Part shown: in pieces, positions 56,175 through 64,000 of the stretch
Position numbering within the stretch: the stretch's first letter is position 1
How the letters are laid out: every line of letters begins with the position of its first letter
Assembly: GCF_000383915.1 (NCBI RefSeq)
Contig: NZ_KB912942.1
Location: forward strand, 5,638,564-5,702,563
Reading direction: 5' to 3'
Source: Amycolatopsis benzoatilytica AK 16/65
Lineage (GTDB): Bacteria; Actinomycetota; Actinomycetes; Mycobacteriales; Pseudonocardiaceae
Length of the DNA stretch: 64,000 nucleotides
The notes under the pieces: generated by a model
The model's input: the letters and a program-made list of their open reading frames with translations, nothing else
Databases searched by the model: none
Told to the model about the DNA's origin: nothing
Position numbers and translations under genes: made by a program

Positions 56175-57914
56175 TCAGCCGCGCGGAGCGATCGTGCTGC
56201 CCCGAGCCAGGGTCGGCCCGCAATCGGCCAGGCCGTTCCCGAACCGCTGCGCCTCCACGTCCATCATGGTGACCTGCGCGTAGTGCTGCACCGCCGCGAG
56301 CTTCGCCGGATCGGTGACCGCGTCCTTGCGGACGAAGTCGCCCTGGCGCTTTCCTTCGCCGGGATACACCAGGATCGGGTAGTAGTCCCGGTCGATCCGC
56401 GGGTCGATGCTGATCTGGTTGCCGTCCGCCCACGGGCCCCACGAGTGGATGAAGGTCGGCTTCACGACGTCGAACACGTAGTCCCGCAGGCCCTTGATGT
56501 TCTCGTCGTGGGTGAGGTCCGCGATCGGCGCGTTCACCAGGCCGGCCATGTCGACCAGTTCGAGCCGGCTGGTCATCGACGAGCCGCCGAGGTCGGGCAG
56601 CAGCAGCGACGCTTTCTGAAGGCCGAGCATGTCCGCGTAGGTGTTGAAGCCGCGGCCGAACCGGTCCGCGATCAGGCAGGCCGGCACCGTCGGGCGCTTG
56701 ATGAACTCGTCGGAGTGCTGGACGAAACCGATCGCCGACGGGACTGTCGCGGCCACCAGCACCACCGACGCGATCGCGCGCCACCGCGGCTGCACCGTCC
56801 GCAGCAGCTCGGCGAACGCCATGACGCCGGACAACGTGCCGAGCACCCACACCGGCGTCGCGAAACGGTACTGCGCCATCCAGTCCGGCACCATCACGCC
56901 GTAGGCGATCACCCCGAGCGCGAACGGCACGACCAGCGCGAGCAGCGGACGCCGCCAGGAACCCTTGCGCAGCGCCCAGATCACCACCGCGCCGAGCACC
57001 ACCGTCAGCGCGACCCCGGCGTACACCGCCAGCTCGTGCGGCCGGACGATCGAGCTGAGCGTGGGCAGACCTTGCCGCTTCGCCACCGACGGGTTCGCCA
57101 GCAGCCGGTGGAATTCCAGGTAGCGCCACACCACGTAGGCGCCGAACAGCACTCCGAACGAAGCGATCGACACCAGCGCGGACCGGAAGCTGGGCCAGAA
57201 TCCCTCGCGCTTCACGCCGAACAGCAGGACGATCGGGTACGCGCTGGCGTAGATCAGGCCCTCCGGCCGGGTCAGCGCGGCGGCCGCGACGAGCGCGCCG
57301 GCCCCGATCGCGACCTTGAACGACAGCGGGTTTTCCTTGCGCAGCGCGGTGAACAGCAGCGCGGCGAGCGCGGTGACGAGGAACGCGAAGAGCGAGTTCT
57401 CCAGCCCGGAGACGACCCAGATCACGAACGACGGGATCGCCGCCAGGCCGAGACCGGTGGCGAGGGTGACCGCCCACGCGTGCCTGTGGAACACCTGCCG
57501 GGCCACCAGGTGGCAGAGCACCAGGATGCCCGCGGTGAAGAACAAGCCGAGCAGCTTGGGGAACAGCACGTAGTCCGGGACGCCGAACAGCAGTCCGTGG
57601 TCGAACAGCCCGGCGAGCTTGCCGAGCGCCAGCAGGACCATCCAGGTCGGGTCGGAGAACCCTTCGACCGGCGGGGCGCCGGGGGCCAGCACCGGGCCGA
57701 GTCCTTCGGCGACGCTGCGCGCGTAGGAGAACGTGATGGCCGCGTCGTCCACGATCCAGTGCGCGTAGCGGGTGGCGTGCCAGGCGACCGCCGCGACGCC
57801 GGCCAGCACCGCCAGCGTCGACGCCAGCCAGCTCAGCCGGAACCGCGCCGGCCGCTCGGCCGTCTCCTCGGGCAGGTCGGGCTCGGATACTGCGGTGAGT
57901 GCGCTAGCGGTCAT
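56175..57914 (-). CDS. GT-C glycosyltransferase, AftB-like
   Basis: 579-residue polytopic membrane enzyme. After a short polar head come about ten helices in the first 400 residues, then a ~180-residue extracytoplasmic C-terminal domain. The first outer loop has WIVDDAAITFSYARSVAEG followed by PVEGFSDPTW, the Asp-Asp plus VEG[YF][ST][ND]P pattern of AftB-type arabinofuranosyltransferases that use polyprenyl-phospho-arabinose for arabinogalactan ends. Organisms of this family have arabinogalactan, which fits, but other GT-C sugars are possible. ATG 57914 with GAGGAC ahead; the longer frame from 58088 lacks support. Confidence 0.78.
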   Translation of the reverse strand: MTASALTAVSEPDLPEETAERPARFRLSWLASTLAVLAGVAAVAWHATRYAHWIVDDAAITFSYARSVAEGLGPVLAPGAPPVEGFSDPTWMVLLALGKLAGLFDHGLLFGVPDYVLFPKLLGLFFTAGILVLCHLVARQVFHRHAWAVTLATGLGLAAIPSFVIWVVSGLENSLFAFLVTALAALLFTALRKENPLSFKVAIGAGALVAAAALTRPEGLIYASAYPIVLLFGVKREGFWPSFRSALVSIASFGVLFGAYVVWRYLEFHRLLANPSVAKRQGLPTLSSIVRPHELAVYAGVALTVVLGAVVIWALRKGSWRRPLLALVVPFALGVIAYGVMVPDWMAQYRFATPVWVLGTLSGVMAFAELLRTVQPRWRAIASVVLVAATVPSAIGFVQHSDEFIKRPTVPACLIADRFGRGFNTYADMLGLQKASLLLPDLGGSSMTSRLELVDMAGLVNAPIADLTHDENIKGLRDYVFDVVKPTFIHSWGPWADGNQISIDPRIDRDYYPILVYPGEGKRQGDFVRKDAVTDPAKLAAVQHYAQVTMMDVEAQRFGNGLADCGPTLARGSTIAPRG

Positions 57915-58098
57915 GTCCTCGTCACTGTTTCCGTTCGCGGATTCTGGCCGAAGAAACGCACGAGCCTGCGCCCCCCTTGAAGTCCCGGCCGGGACCTGCG
58001 CCGCGGCGCCGCGGTCGACACCGCACTCTAGCCAATACCTCATCCGGGCCAGTGGAGGCGTCATCCCCGAGCGTGATCCACGCCACATTTCATCCGGG

Positions 58099-59235
58099 TC
58101 AGGACAGGTGCGAGATGTCGTTGACGAGCCGGACCGAGGCGTTGCCGTCCGGGTAGAACTCGACGATCGACAGCGAGGCCAGGTCCAGGTGCAGCCGGAA
58201 CAGCAGCGACGGCCCGGCGTCCAGGCCGATCCGCAGCAGGGTCTTGATCGGCGTCACATGGCTGACCAGGACGACGGTCTGCCCGTCGTACTGTTCGACC
58301 AGGTCGCGGCGCGCCTGGCCGACCCGCTCGTAGACCGCGTCGAAGCTCTCGCCGCCGGGCGGCGGGCAGGACGAGTCGCCCAGCCAGTCGCGGTGCAGCT
58401 CCGGGTCGCGGCGCGCGGCTTCGGCGAAGGTGAGGCCCTCCCATTCGCCGAAGTCGGTTTCGATCAGGCCGGGGTGCGTTTCCACCCGGCCGCCGAGCGC
58501 GTCGGCGACCGCCTGGGCGGTCTGCTTGGCGCGCATCAGCGGCGACGCGACGATCGGCGCGGCTTCGCCGTTTTCGCTGAGCAGACCGGGCATGGCGGCG
58601 AGCCGCTTGGCCGCGGCGCCGGCCTGTGCCAGTCCCTGCTCGGTAAGCGGGACGTCGCCGCGACCGGAGTACCGGCGGTCGATCGACATCGCGGTCTGAC
58701 CGTGGCGCAGCAGCAGGAACCTGGTCGGCGTGCCGACCGCGCCGGTCCAGCCCGTCGGGGAAACCCGGTCCGGCTGGACGGCTTTCGCCTTCGGCCGTTC
58801 GGGGGCGGCCAGGCTGGCCGCCTTGCCGGTCCCGTCGTCCATCGCGATGTTCGCCAGCCGGTCGGCGTGCGAGTTCTCCGCGCGCGGAATCCAGGTGTAG
58901 CCGACGCGGGCGAACTGCCCGGCGATCTCGCGCGCCCGCGCGGCGAGCGGCTGCAGCGCGGCGTGCTTGATCTTCCACCGGCCGGACATCTGCTCCACCA
59001 CGAGCTTCGAGTCCATCCGGACCTCCACCGCGGACGCGCCGAGCTCGGCGGCCGCTTCGAGGCCGGCTACCAGGCCGGAGTACTCGGCGACGTTGTTCGT
59101 GACGACGCCGAGGTATTCGTGGCGTTCGGCGAGCACCTCGCCGGTCGCCGCGTCCTTCACCACCGCGCCGTAGCCAGCCGGACCGGGATTGCCCCGCGAT
59201 CCGCCGTCGGCCTCCACTACGACCCGGTCGGTCAC
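58099..59235 (-). CDS. Bifunctional RNase HI / histidine-phosphatase (alpha-ribazole phosphatase type)
   Basis: 378-residue fusion as in mycobacterial Rv2228c. Residues 1-140 are RNase HI: Asp in VVEADGGSRGNPGPAGYG, Glu in NNVAEYSGL, Asp in VRMDSKLVVEQM and Asp in NSHADRLAN, the full metal set for cutting RNA in RNA-DNA hybrids. A linker rich in Ala, Pro and Lys follows. The C-terminal phosphoglycerate-mutase-like domain has FLLLRHGQTAMS and VVLVSHVTPIK catalytic histidines; in this fusion it acts as CobC-type alpha-ribazole phosphatase in B12 synthesis. GTG 59235 overlaps the previous stop (GTGA). Confidence 0.93.
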   Translation of the reverse strand: MTDRVVVEADGGSRGNPGPAGYGAVVKDAATGEVLAERHEYLGVVTNNVAEYSGLVAGLEAAAELGASAVEVRMDSKLVVEQMSGRWKIKHAALQPLAARAREIAGQFARVGYTWIPRAENSHADRLANIAMDDGTGKAASLAAPERPKAKAVQPDRVSPTGWTGAVGTPTRFLLLRHGQTAMSIDRRYSGRGDVPLTEQGLAQAGAAAKRLAAMPGLLSENGEAAPIVASPLMRAKQTAQAVADALGGRVETHPGLIETDFGEWEGLTFAEAARRDPELHRDWLGDSSCPPPGGESFDAVYERVGQARRDLVEQYDGQTVVLVSHVTPIKTLLRIGLDAGPSLLFRLHLDLASLSIVEFYPDGNASVRLVNDISHLS

Positions 59236-59969
59236 AAGCCCGACTCCAGGGTGCGGACGAGGATCGCGCCGCAGTTCTCGCATTGGACCACGACGTCCTC
59301 GGCGGCCGCCTTGATCTCGGAGACGGTGGCGCGGTCGAGTTCGAGCTGGCACGCGCCGCACCGGCGGGCGCGCAGCAGCGCGGCGCCGATGCCCTTGTGC
59401 TCGTGCACCCGGGTGTAGAGCTTGAGCAGCGGCTCCGGGAACCGCGGCAGCAGCTTCGCGCGGTCCTCCTTGCGCCGGGCCTCGGTGGTGTCCAGGTCCT
59501 TGAACGCCTCGTCGCGACGGGCTATCGCTTCTTCGACCGCGTGTGCCGCCTGGTCGACCTCGGCACCGGTGCGCTGCGCGTCCAGGCCGAGTGCCTCGCG
59601 CTGTTCCATCAGTTCGATCAGGTCGTCCTCGAGCGCGCCTTTGCGGCGGCCGAGCGTCTGCAGCTCGTGCTCGACGTCGGTCATCTGCTTGGCGCTGACC
59701 GACCCGGATTCGAGCAGCTTGCGGTCGCGGTCCTCGCGCGCCCGCACCGATTCGACCTCTTTCTCCTGCCGGGCGATCTCCCGGTCGAGGTCGGACATGG
59801 CGGTCTCGACGGACACCCGCGCGTCGCGTTTGTCCCGGACGGTCTTCTCCCCGGCCTCGATCTCGGCGAGCTCGGGCAAGGTGCGGCGGCGGTGCGCGAC
59901 GCGCGAAAGCTCGGCGTCCACCTTCGCGAGTTCGAGCAGCTGACGCTGGACGGCGGGGTCGGCCTTCAC
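59232..59969 (-). CDS. Coiled-coil protein with C4 zinc ribbon
   Basis: 245 residues. Residues 5-180 are a long heptad-rich coiled coil (LDREIARQEKEVESVRARED, HELQTLGRRKGALEDDLIEL), followed by a zinc ribbon with CGACQLEL and CENCG (Cys pairs at about 205 and 232). Same family as Rv2229c, thought to bind nucleic acid or act as an adaptor. GTG 59969 has AGGGAG ahead. It lies between NIF3 and RNase H/CobC genes, 13 bp and -4 bp away, so all three are one operon. Confidence 0.9.
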   Translation of the reverse strand: MKADPAVQRQLLELAKVDAELSRVAHRRRTLPELAEIEAGEKTVRDKRDARVSVETAMSDLDREIARQEKEVESVRAREDRDRKLLESGSVSAKQMTDVEHELQTLGRRKGALEDDLIELMEQREALGLDAQRTGAEVDQAAHAVEEAIARRDEAFKDLDTTEARRKEDRAKLLPRFPEPLLKLYTRVHEHKGIGAALLRARRCGACQLELDRATVSEIKAAAEDVVVQCENCGAILVRTLESGL

Positions 59970-59982
59970 TGTGCTCCCTGAT

Positions 59983-60810
59983 TCACTGTGCAGCTGGGCG
60001 GGTGGCGCGCACGGTCCACGGGTCGGTGCACCGCGTGGAGACGTGAGCTTCGACGGTACCCGCAAAGGCCGCGCCGACCTGCGCCGAGGCCAGTCCGCAC
60101 CACGGCCACTCGCTGGCCCAGTGCGTGACGCCGACCAGCGCGGGGGCCTGCCCGGAGCCGGCGAGGTGCTCGCTGGCCGGGTGGTGGCGCAGATCCGCGG
60201 TCACGTACGCGTCGACGCCTGCGGCGGTCGCCTTCGCGAGATACGAGTCGCCGGCCCCTCCGGACACCGCGACCGTGCGGATCGGGCGGTCCGGGTCTCC
60301 GGCGCCGAGCACGCCGGGCACGGTGGCCGGCAGTGCGTCGGCGACTCGCTGCACGAACCGTGCGAACGGCTCGGCCGCGGGCAGCTGCCCGATGCGGCCG
60401 AGTCCGGTGCGGCTGCCCGGCTCGTGCGGGTCGAGCGGCCGCTCGACCTCGAGTCCGATGGCCGCGGCGAGCGCGTCGGACACACCGGGGTCGGCCGAGT
60501 CGGCGTTGGTGTGCGCGCAGTAGAGCGCGATGCCGCCGCGGATCATGCGGTGCACCAGCGAGCCCTTCGCGGTGTCCGCGGGAACGCCGTGCACGCCGCG
60601 CAGCAGCAGCGGGTGATGCGCGACGATCAGCTGCGCACCGAGCTCCTCGGCTTCGGCGATCGTCTCCTCGACCGGGTCGACGCAGAACAGGACGCGGTCG
60701 ACGTTCTCGGCCGGGTCTCCGCAGACCAGTCCGACGGCATCCCAGCTCTCCGCGAAGCGGGGCGGATAGCTGCGTTCGAGTACGGCGATGATCTCGGCTA
60801 AAGCGGGCAC
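59983..60810 (-). CDS. NIF3/YbgI-family metal-binding protein
   Basis: 275-residue Nif3-like protein. AESWDAVGLVCGDP, VAHHPLLLRG (paired histidines), CAHTNADS, AVSGGAGDSYL and the C-terminal THWASEWPW with His and Glu ligands form the di-metal site. Family members are GTP cyclohydrolase I type 2-like or of unknown activity; none can be assigned. The GTG start at 60810 gives the usual VPALAEIIAVLE beginning; the frame further upstream to 61023 overlaps ptpA and is rejected. Divergent from ptpA with a 40-bp gap. Confidence 0.9.
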   Translation of the reverse strand: MPALAEIIAVLERSYPPRFAESWDAVGLVCGDPAENVDRVLFCVDPVEETIAEAEELGAQLIVAHHPLLLRGVHGVPADTAKGSLVHRMIRGGIALYCAHTNADSADPGVSDALAAAIGLEVERPLDPHEPGSRTGLGRIGQLPAAEPFARFVQRVADALPATVPGVLGAGDPDRPIRTVAVSGGAGDSYLAKATAAGVDAYVTADLRHHPASEHLAGSGQAPALVGVTHWASEWPWCGLASAQVGAAFAGTVEAHVSTRCTDPWTVRATRPAAQ

Positions 60811-60850
60811 TGTGGGATCCTCGCACGATCGCTCTGGGAGACTGCCTGCC

Positions 60851-61312
60851 ATGCCTTCGCTGGTCTTCGTCTGCTCCGGGAACATCTGCCGCTCGCCGAT
60901 GGCCGCGCTGGTGTTCCGCGCGAAGCTGGCCGACGCGGGCCTCGCCGGCGCGGTGCGCGTGTCCAGCGCGGGCACCGGTCCCTGGCACGCCGGCGAGCCG
61001 GCCGACCGCCGGGCGCGTGCCACGCTGGCGGCGCACGGCTACCCGACCGAACACGTCGCGGCGCAGGTCAGCGACGAAGACCTCGAAGCCGACCTCCTGC
61101 TCGCCGCCGACGAAGACCACCTGGACTACCTGCGATCGCGGGTCGAGGACTCGTCGCGGGTGCGGTTGCTGCGGTCCTTCGACCCGGCGGCCCCGGAACG
61201 AGCCGAGGTGCCGGACCCGTATTACGGCGGCGACCAGGGCTTCGAGGACGTGCTCGCGATGATCGAGCGAGCCGTGCCAGGGCTGCTGGACTGGGTCCGC
61301 GAACAGCAGTGA
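60851..61312 (+). CDS. ptpA: Low-molecular-weight protein tyrosine phosphatase
   Basis: 153-residue phosphatase. P-loop CSGNICRS has nucleophile Cys8 and Arg14 (CX5R), and the general acid is in VPDPYYGG near residue 122. Same size and position in the neighbourhood as M. tuberculosis PtpA. It removes phosphate from tyrosine residues on proteins, or other aryl phosphates. A partner kinase gene (PtkA-like) that precedes ptpA in mycobacteria is not present here. ATG 60851; GGGAGA about 10 nt upstream. Confidence 0.93.
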   Translation: MPSLVFVCSGNICRSPMAALVFRAKLADAGLAGAVRVSSAGTGPWHAGEPADRRARATLAAHGYPTEHVAAQVSDEDLEADLLLAADEDHLDYLRSRVEDSSRVRLLRSFDPAAPERAEVPDPYYGGDQGFEDVLAMIERAVPGLLDWVREQQ

Positions 61313-61348
61313 CATCAGGTCCGGGTGTGCGCACCGAGCGCGACCGCC

Positions 61349-61354
61349 TACCGT
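61349..61354 (+). promoter_or_regulatory. Putative -10 box for leaderless SURF1 mRNA
   Basis: TACCGT ends 6 nt before GTG 61361. Confidence 0.45.
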
Positions 61355-61360
61355 AGGGGG

Positions 61361-62200
61361 GTGCGGTTGCGGTTCCTGCTCCGGCCCGGGTGGCTGGCGT
61401 TGACAGTGGTGGTGTTCACCTTCGCCATCTGCTGTTACACGCTGCTGGCCCCATGGCAGTTCCGGCGTGACAGCGAACAGGTCACCCAGAACAATGCGCT
61501 GACCACGTCGTTCACCGCGAAGCCGGCCCCGGTCGCGCAGCTGCTGCCGCCGGGCACCTCGCCGGGCAAGAACACCGAGTGGCACCTCGTGTCCATCACC
61601 GGCACGTACCTGCCTTCGGCGGAAGTTGTCGCGCGGCTGCGCACTGTGCAGGGCGAAGGCGCGTATGAAGTCCTCACGCCGCTTCGCGCCACCGACGGCA
61701 CCGTGTACCTCATCGACCGCGGCTATGTCGGGCTCAGCAGCAACTCCGGCGTTCTCCCGTACGCGGCAGCGCCCGGCGGTCCGGTCACTGTCATCGCGCG
61801 GGTGCGAAGCGACGAGACCGACCCGAAGCACCGGGACGCGTTCTCCGACGCGTCGACGAACGGGAAGCTGCAGAGCTACACCGTCGACTCACGAGTCGTC
61901 GCGAAGGCGTCCGGGCTGGACATCCGGCCGGGGTATTTCCAGCTCGACGCGAATCAGCCCGGTGTGATCAGCCCGCTGCCGTTGCCCCAGCTCGAGTCCG
62001 GGCCGTACTTCTCGTACGCGCTGCAGTGGCTGGCGTTCGGCACGATGGCGCTGCTGGGCTGGCTGTACTTCACGATCCGCGAGCTGCGTCCCGGCGGTGC
62101 GCTGACCATCGAACGGCCCGAGCGGGCGACGCGCAACCGGCGCAAGTCGGTCGCCGAGATGCTCGCCGAAGACGAGGACGAGTTCTCCCCGACCTCGTAA
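61361..62200 (+). CDS. SURF1-family cytochrome oxidase assembly protein
   Basis: 279 residues with the SURF1 two-helix form. N-terminal helix (WLALTVVVFTFAICCYTLLAPWQFRRD, about 9-35) carries the family's WQ.RR motif. An extracytoplasmic domain with TGTYLPSAEV, YEVLTPLRATDGTVYLIDRGYV and PQLESGPYFSYALQW follows, then a C-terminal helix (FGTMALLGWLYFTIREL). Helps build haem-copper oxidase, perhaps by haem a handling. The Gly-rich stretch upstream of GTG 61361 could be a ribosome site, but the -10 spacing argues for leaderless translation. The C-terminal RNRRKSVAEMLAEDEDE is cytoplasmic. Confidence 0.88.
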   Translation: MRLRFLLRPGWLALTVVVFTFAICCYTLLAPWQFRRDSEQVTQNNALTTSFTAKPAPVAQLLPPGTSPGKNTEWHLVSITGTYLPSAEVVARLRTVQGEGAYEVLTPLRATDGTVYLIDRGYVGLSSNSGVLPYAAAPGGPVTVIARVRSDETDPKHRDAFSDASTNGKLQSYTVDSRVVAKASGLDIRPGYFQLDANQPGVISPLPLPQLESGPYFSYALQWLAFGTMALLGWLYFTIRELRPGGALTIERPERATRNRRKSVAEMLAEDEDEFSPTS

Positions 62201-62240
62201 GGTGCAGTAGTGACGCCTGAGCGGCCGGACCAGTTTGCCG

Positions 62241-62295
62241 GTCCGTGAAGGACCCCTTGAGGGAATCAAAGTCCCGGAAGGGGCCCCTCACGGAC
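62241..62295. repeat. Dispersed palindromic element, copy 4 (likely terminator)
   Basis: 55-bp hairpin starting GTCCGTGAAGGACCCCTT and ending in GGGGCCCCTCACGGAC. It lies between two same-strand genes, 40 nt after the SURF1 stop. Confidence 0.85.
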
Positions 62296-62394
62296 AGACC
62301 AGCGGATGTTCGGCGCGCACCACCCGAAGACACGCTTTGAGTGGCCTGATTCTTTCCTGGAAAATTGGACCTTCAACCGGGCCACTGGCGGGAT

Positions 62395-62400
62395 GATACT
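62395..62400 (+). promoter_or_regulatory. Putative -10 box for leaderless paiB-like mRNA
   Basis: GATACT (preceded by GAT in GGGATGATACT), 6 nt ahead of ATG 62407. Confidence 0.4.
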
Positions 62401-62406
62401 GGCCGC

Positions 62407-63015
62407 ATGCTGATCCACCCCTGGGATGCCGCGGACGAGGACGAATGGCGGTCCTGGCTCGCCGGGCACGATTTCGGCGAGCTGGTCGCCGGCGGCCGCG
62501 GCCGGGATCTGCCGGTGGTCGTGCCGACGCATTTCGTTTTCGACGGCGCCGCGACGATCTGGCTGCATCTGGCGCGGCCGAACCCGGTGTGGCCGCTCTT
62601 GGAAGAACATCCGCGCGCCCTGCTGACGGTGACCGGCGACTACAGCTACATCCGCTCGGAGTGGAACACCGCCGACGACCCCGCGCTGGGCGTGCCGACG
62701 TCGTACTACGCGAGCGTGCAGCTGGCCTGCGACGTCCGGCTGATCGACGACCCGGAGGAGAAAGCCGGGCTGCTGAACCGCCAGCTGGCCCACTTCGAAC
62801 CGGACGGCAAGCGCACCCCGGTGTCCGCTGTGGACGCTCCGGACCGGCGGCTGCTGCCCGGGATCCGCGGAATCGAGCTGAGCGTCACCGAGGTGCGGGC
62901 GAAGTTCAAGTACGGCGGGAACAAGCGGCCGGAGGACCGGCGGCGGATCGGGGCGCTGCTGTCCGAACGAGACGGTCCGCTCGACGCGGAAGCCGCGGCA
63001 CACCTCAAACCTTGA
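62407..63015 (+). CDS. PaiB-like FMN-binding protein
   Basis: 202-residue protein of the FMN-binding split-barrel, PaiB type: VVPTHFVFDGAATIWLHLARPNP, ALLTVTGDYSYIRSEWN, VPTSYYASVQ, and the C-terminal KFKYGGNKRPEDR correspond to conserved blocks (Gly/Ser/Tyr loop normally PSWY.[ST]). The group was first named for a B. subtilis repressor of sporulation and protease genes, but most members are flavin-binding proteins of unknown role. The stop codon lies inside the first copy of a perfect 17-bp tandem duplication that runs into the end of cobD. ATG 62407 chosen from the -10 spacing. Confidence 0.82.
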   Translation: MLIHPWDAADEDEWRSWLAGHDFGELVAGGRGRDLPVVVPTHFVFDGAATIWLHLARPNPVWPLLEEHPRALLTVTGDYSYIRSEWNTADDPALGVPTSYYASVQLACDVRLIDDPEEKAGLLNRQLAHFEPDGKRTPVSAVDAPDRRLLPGIRGIELSVTEVRAKFKYGGNKRPEDRRRIGALLSERDGPLDAEAAAHLKP

Positions 63016-63040
63016 CGCTCACGAAACCTTGACGCTCACG
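63007..63040. repeat. Perfect 17-bp tandem duplication across two gene ends
   Basis: AAACCTTGACGCTCACG occurs twice back to back (63007-63023, 63024-63040). The first copy holds the paiB-like stop, the second the last codon and stop of the convergent cobD. Confidence 0.9.
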
Positions 63041-63935
63041 CGTTTCGGCGCCGCACCCCGCTGGCCACCGCCACCACGACCGACGTCGCGGCGGCCAGCC
63101 AGCCGACGACCCGGGACAGTTCGACCGCGCGCGTGACGTGACCGGCGTCCGGGTTGCGGCCGACGCCGAGCACCGGCAGTTCGACCACGCCGTGCGGGTA
63201 CTCGGTGCGGCCGCCGACGCGGATCTCCAGCGCACCGGCGAACGCCGCCTCGACGCGGCCGGCATTGGGGCTCGGGTGCGCGATCGTGTCGCGCCGCCAG
63301 GCCCGCCACGCGCCGCCCGCCGAGCCTCCGACGACCGGTGCGCCCAGCACGGTCAGTGCGGCGGCGACGCGGGTCGGCAGGAGGTGGACGAGTTCGTCCA
63401 GCCGGTCGATGACCCAGTGTCCGGGCAGCAGGCGGCGCAGCAGGCCGACGGTGCGGGTCGCGAGCAGCCCCGGCACTCCGGCGACCGCGCCCCACAGCAG
63501 CGGCGCGACGACTACCTCGGACGTGTTCTCGGCCAGAGTTTCCACTGCTGCCCGGGAAAGCCCGATCATGCTCAATCCCTCGGTGACCCGGGGGTCCAAA
63601 TCGGACAGTGTGCCGCGCGCCGGTTCGAGGTGGCCCTCTTCGAGATCGCGGGCCAGCTCGGTGCCCTGGGTGGCCAGCCCGGCCGCCCCGACGACCGCCC
63701 AGGTCGCGACCGCGGTGGTGGCCGCCTGCACCACCGGGCTGCGCCGGCCGGTGCGTTCCGCGACCACCCCGGCGAGGACGGTCGCGCCGGCGATGCCGAG
63801 GCCGGTCGAGCGCCGCGCGCCCGTCGCCGCGACGACCCTGCGGAAAGCCGTGACCGGTGGACGGTGCCGCGGATCGCCGAGGGCACCGTCGGCAGCCAGG
63901 CCGAGAATCAAGCCGATTGCGCGCGCCGCGCTCAC
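63036..63935 (-). CDS. cobD: Adenosylcobinamide-phosphate synthase (CobD/CbiB)
   Basis: 299-residue membrane enzyme joining adenosylcobyric acid to (R)-1-amino-2-propanol phosphate or aminopropanol late in B12 synthesis. ALGDPRHRPPVTAFRRVV opens it, followed by ARGTLSDLDPRVTEGLSMIGLSRAAVETLAENTSEVVVAPLLW in outline, the family's core block, then DRLDELVHLLPTRV and HPSPNAGRVEAAFAGAL with the conserved Asn-Ala-Gly. About four or five helices. GTG start at 63935. It ends 20 bp from the paiB-like stop. In M. tuberculosis cobD likewise follows the SURF1 gene. Confidence 0.93.
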   Translation of the reverse strand: MSAARAIGLILGLAADGALGDPRHRPPVTAFRRVVAATGARRSTGLGIAGATVLAGVVAERTGRRSPVVQAATTAVATWAVVGAAGLATQGTELARDLEEGHLEPARGTLSDLDPRVTEGLSMIGLSRAAVETLAENTSEVVVAPLLWGAVAGVPGLLATRTVGLLRRLLPGHWVIDRLDELVHLLPTRVAAALTVLGAPVVGGSAGGAWRAWRRDTIAHPSPNAGRVEAAFAGALEIRVGGRTEYPHGVVELPVLGVGRNPDAGHVTRAVELSRVVGWLAAATSVVVAVASGVRRRNA

Positions 63936-64000
63936 TGGTAGCCCCCCGGACGTGGACGATTCAGTCGCCGAGATTACTGGACACCGCAGCGGCGATTTCT
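63936..64000. other. Upstream end of cobD, window edge
   Basis: 65 bases with no recognisable signal; presumably the cobD 5' region. Confidence 0.4.

Noticed and set aside
59966..61831. 621-codon minus-strand frame
   Set aside because: Overlaps NIF3 in another frame and is antisense to ptpA and SURF1, all of which carry family motifs.

Overview
The window is high-GC actinobacterial chromosome. Gene content and order point to a Pseudonocardiaceae member close to Amycolatopsis (inference): a SecA2 with no second SecY nearby, a fused MprF-LysRS (LysX), panB, a GlnA2-type synthetase and a closing block rnhA/cobC - zinc ribbon - NIF3 - ptpA - SURF1 - cobD that matches the order recalled for M. 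tuberculosis Rv2228c-Rv2236c.

Layout. 1-3.7 kb: the 5' half of a 23S rRNA gene, a tRNA-less spacer, a complete 16S gene and its leader and promoter, all on the minus strand. 3.9-8.9 kb: secreted amidase, GlnA2, an MFS carrier and a lipoprotein. 8.9-10.3 kb: an IS30-family element sitting inside a palindromic intergenic repeat. 10.3-18.6 kb: Tap/Hip1-like lipoprotein peptidase, SecA2, NAD synthetase, Ogt, a DinB-like protein and a membrane protein. 18.7-27.5 kb: LysX, PanB, CtaG, UppP, a secreted beta-helix protein and proline iminopeptidase.

27.5-39.3 kb is a polyamine/GABA island. It has a PotABCD importer, an aminobutyraldehyde-type dehydrogenase, GABA aminotransferase and a semialdehyde dehydrogenase. 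Control genes are a FadR-type regulator with a soluble Cache-domain partner and a PucR-type regulator. Together they would import putrescine/spermidine and take 4-aminobutyraldehyde through GABA to succinate; no dedicated first-step enzyme is visible in the island.

39.2-42.5 kb holds a leaderless-secretion BtuF-like protein coupled to an RNB ribonuclease, then a CooC-like ATPase behind a possible Zur box. 42.7-53.1 kb is one minus-strand operon for a compact type IV secretion-like machine: VirB2-, VirB3/PrgI-, VirB4-, VirB6/TrbL-, VirB8/TcpC-like proteins and a lysozyme-like/NlpC cell-wall hydrolase, followed by an 831-residue Pro/Glu-rich cytosolic protein and a 65-residue protein. No relaxase, coupling ATPase, integrase or attachment site is visible in the window, so it looks like a chromosomal secretion or envelope machine rather than an obvious mobile element. 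This is the strongest candidate for an undescribed system.

53.5-64 kb: an SCO6745-like protein, RNase P RNA, an anion permease, a GT-C glycosyltransferase, and the conserved rnhA/cobC-cobD block with a PaiB-like flavin protein. A dispersed ~54-bp palindrome (four copies, one split by the IS) marks gene 3' ends and probably acts as a bidirectional terminator. Several genes begin directly 6-7 nt after a TANNNT-like box, suggesting leaderless mRNAs.
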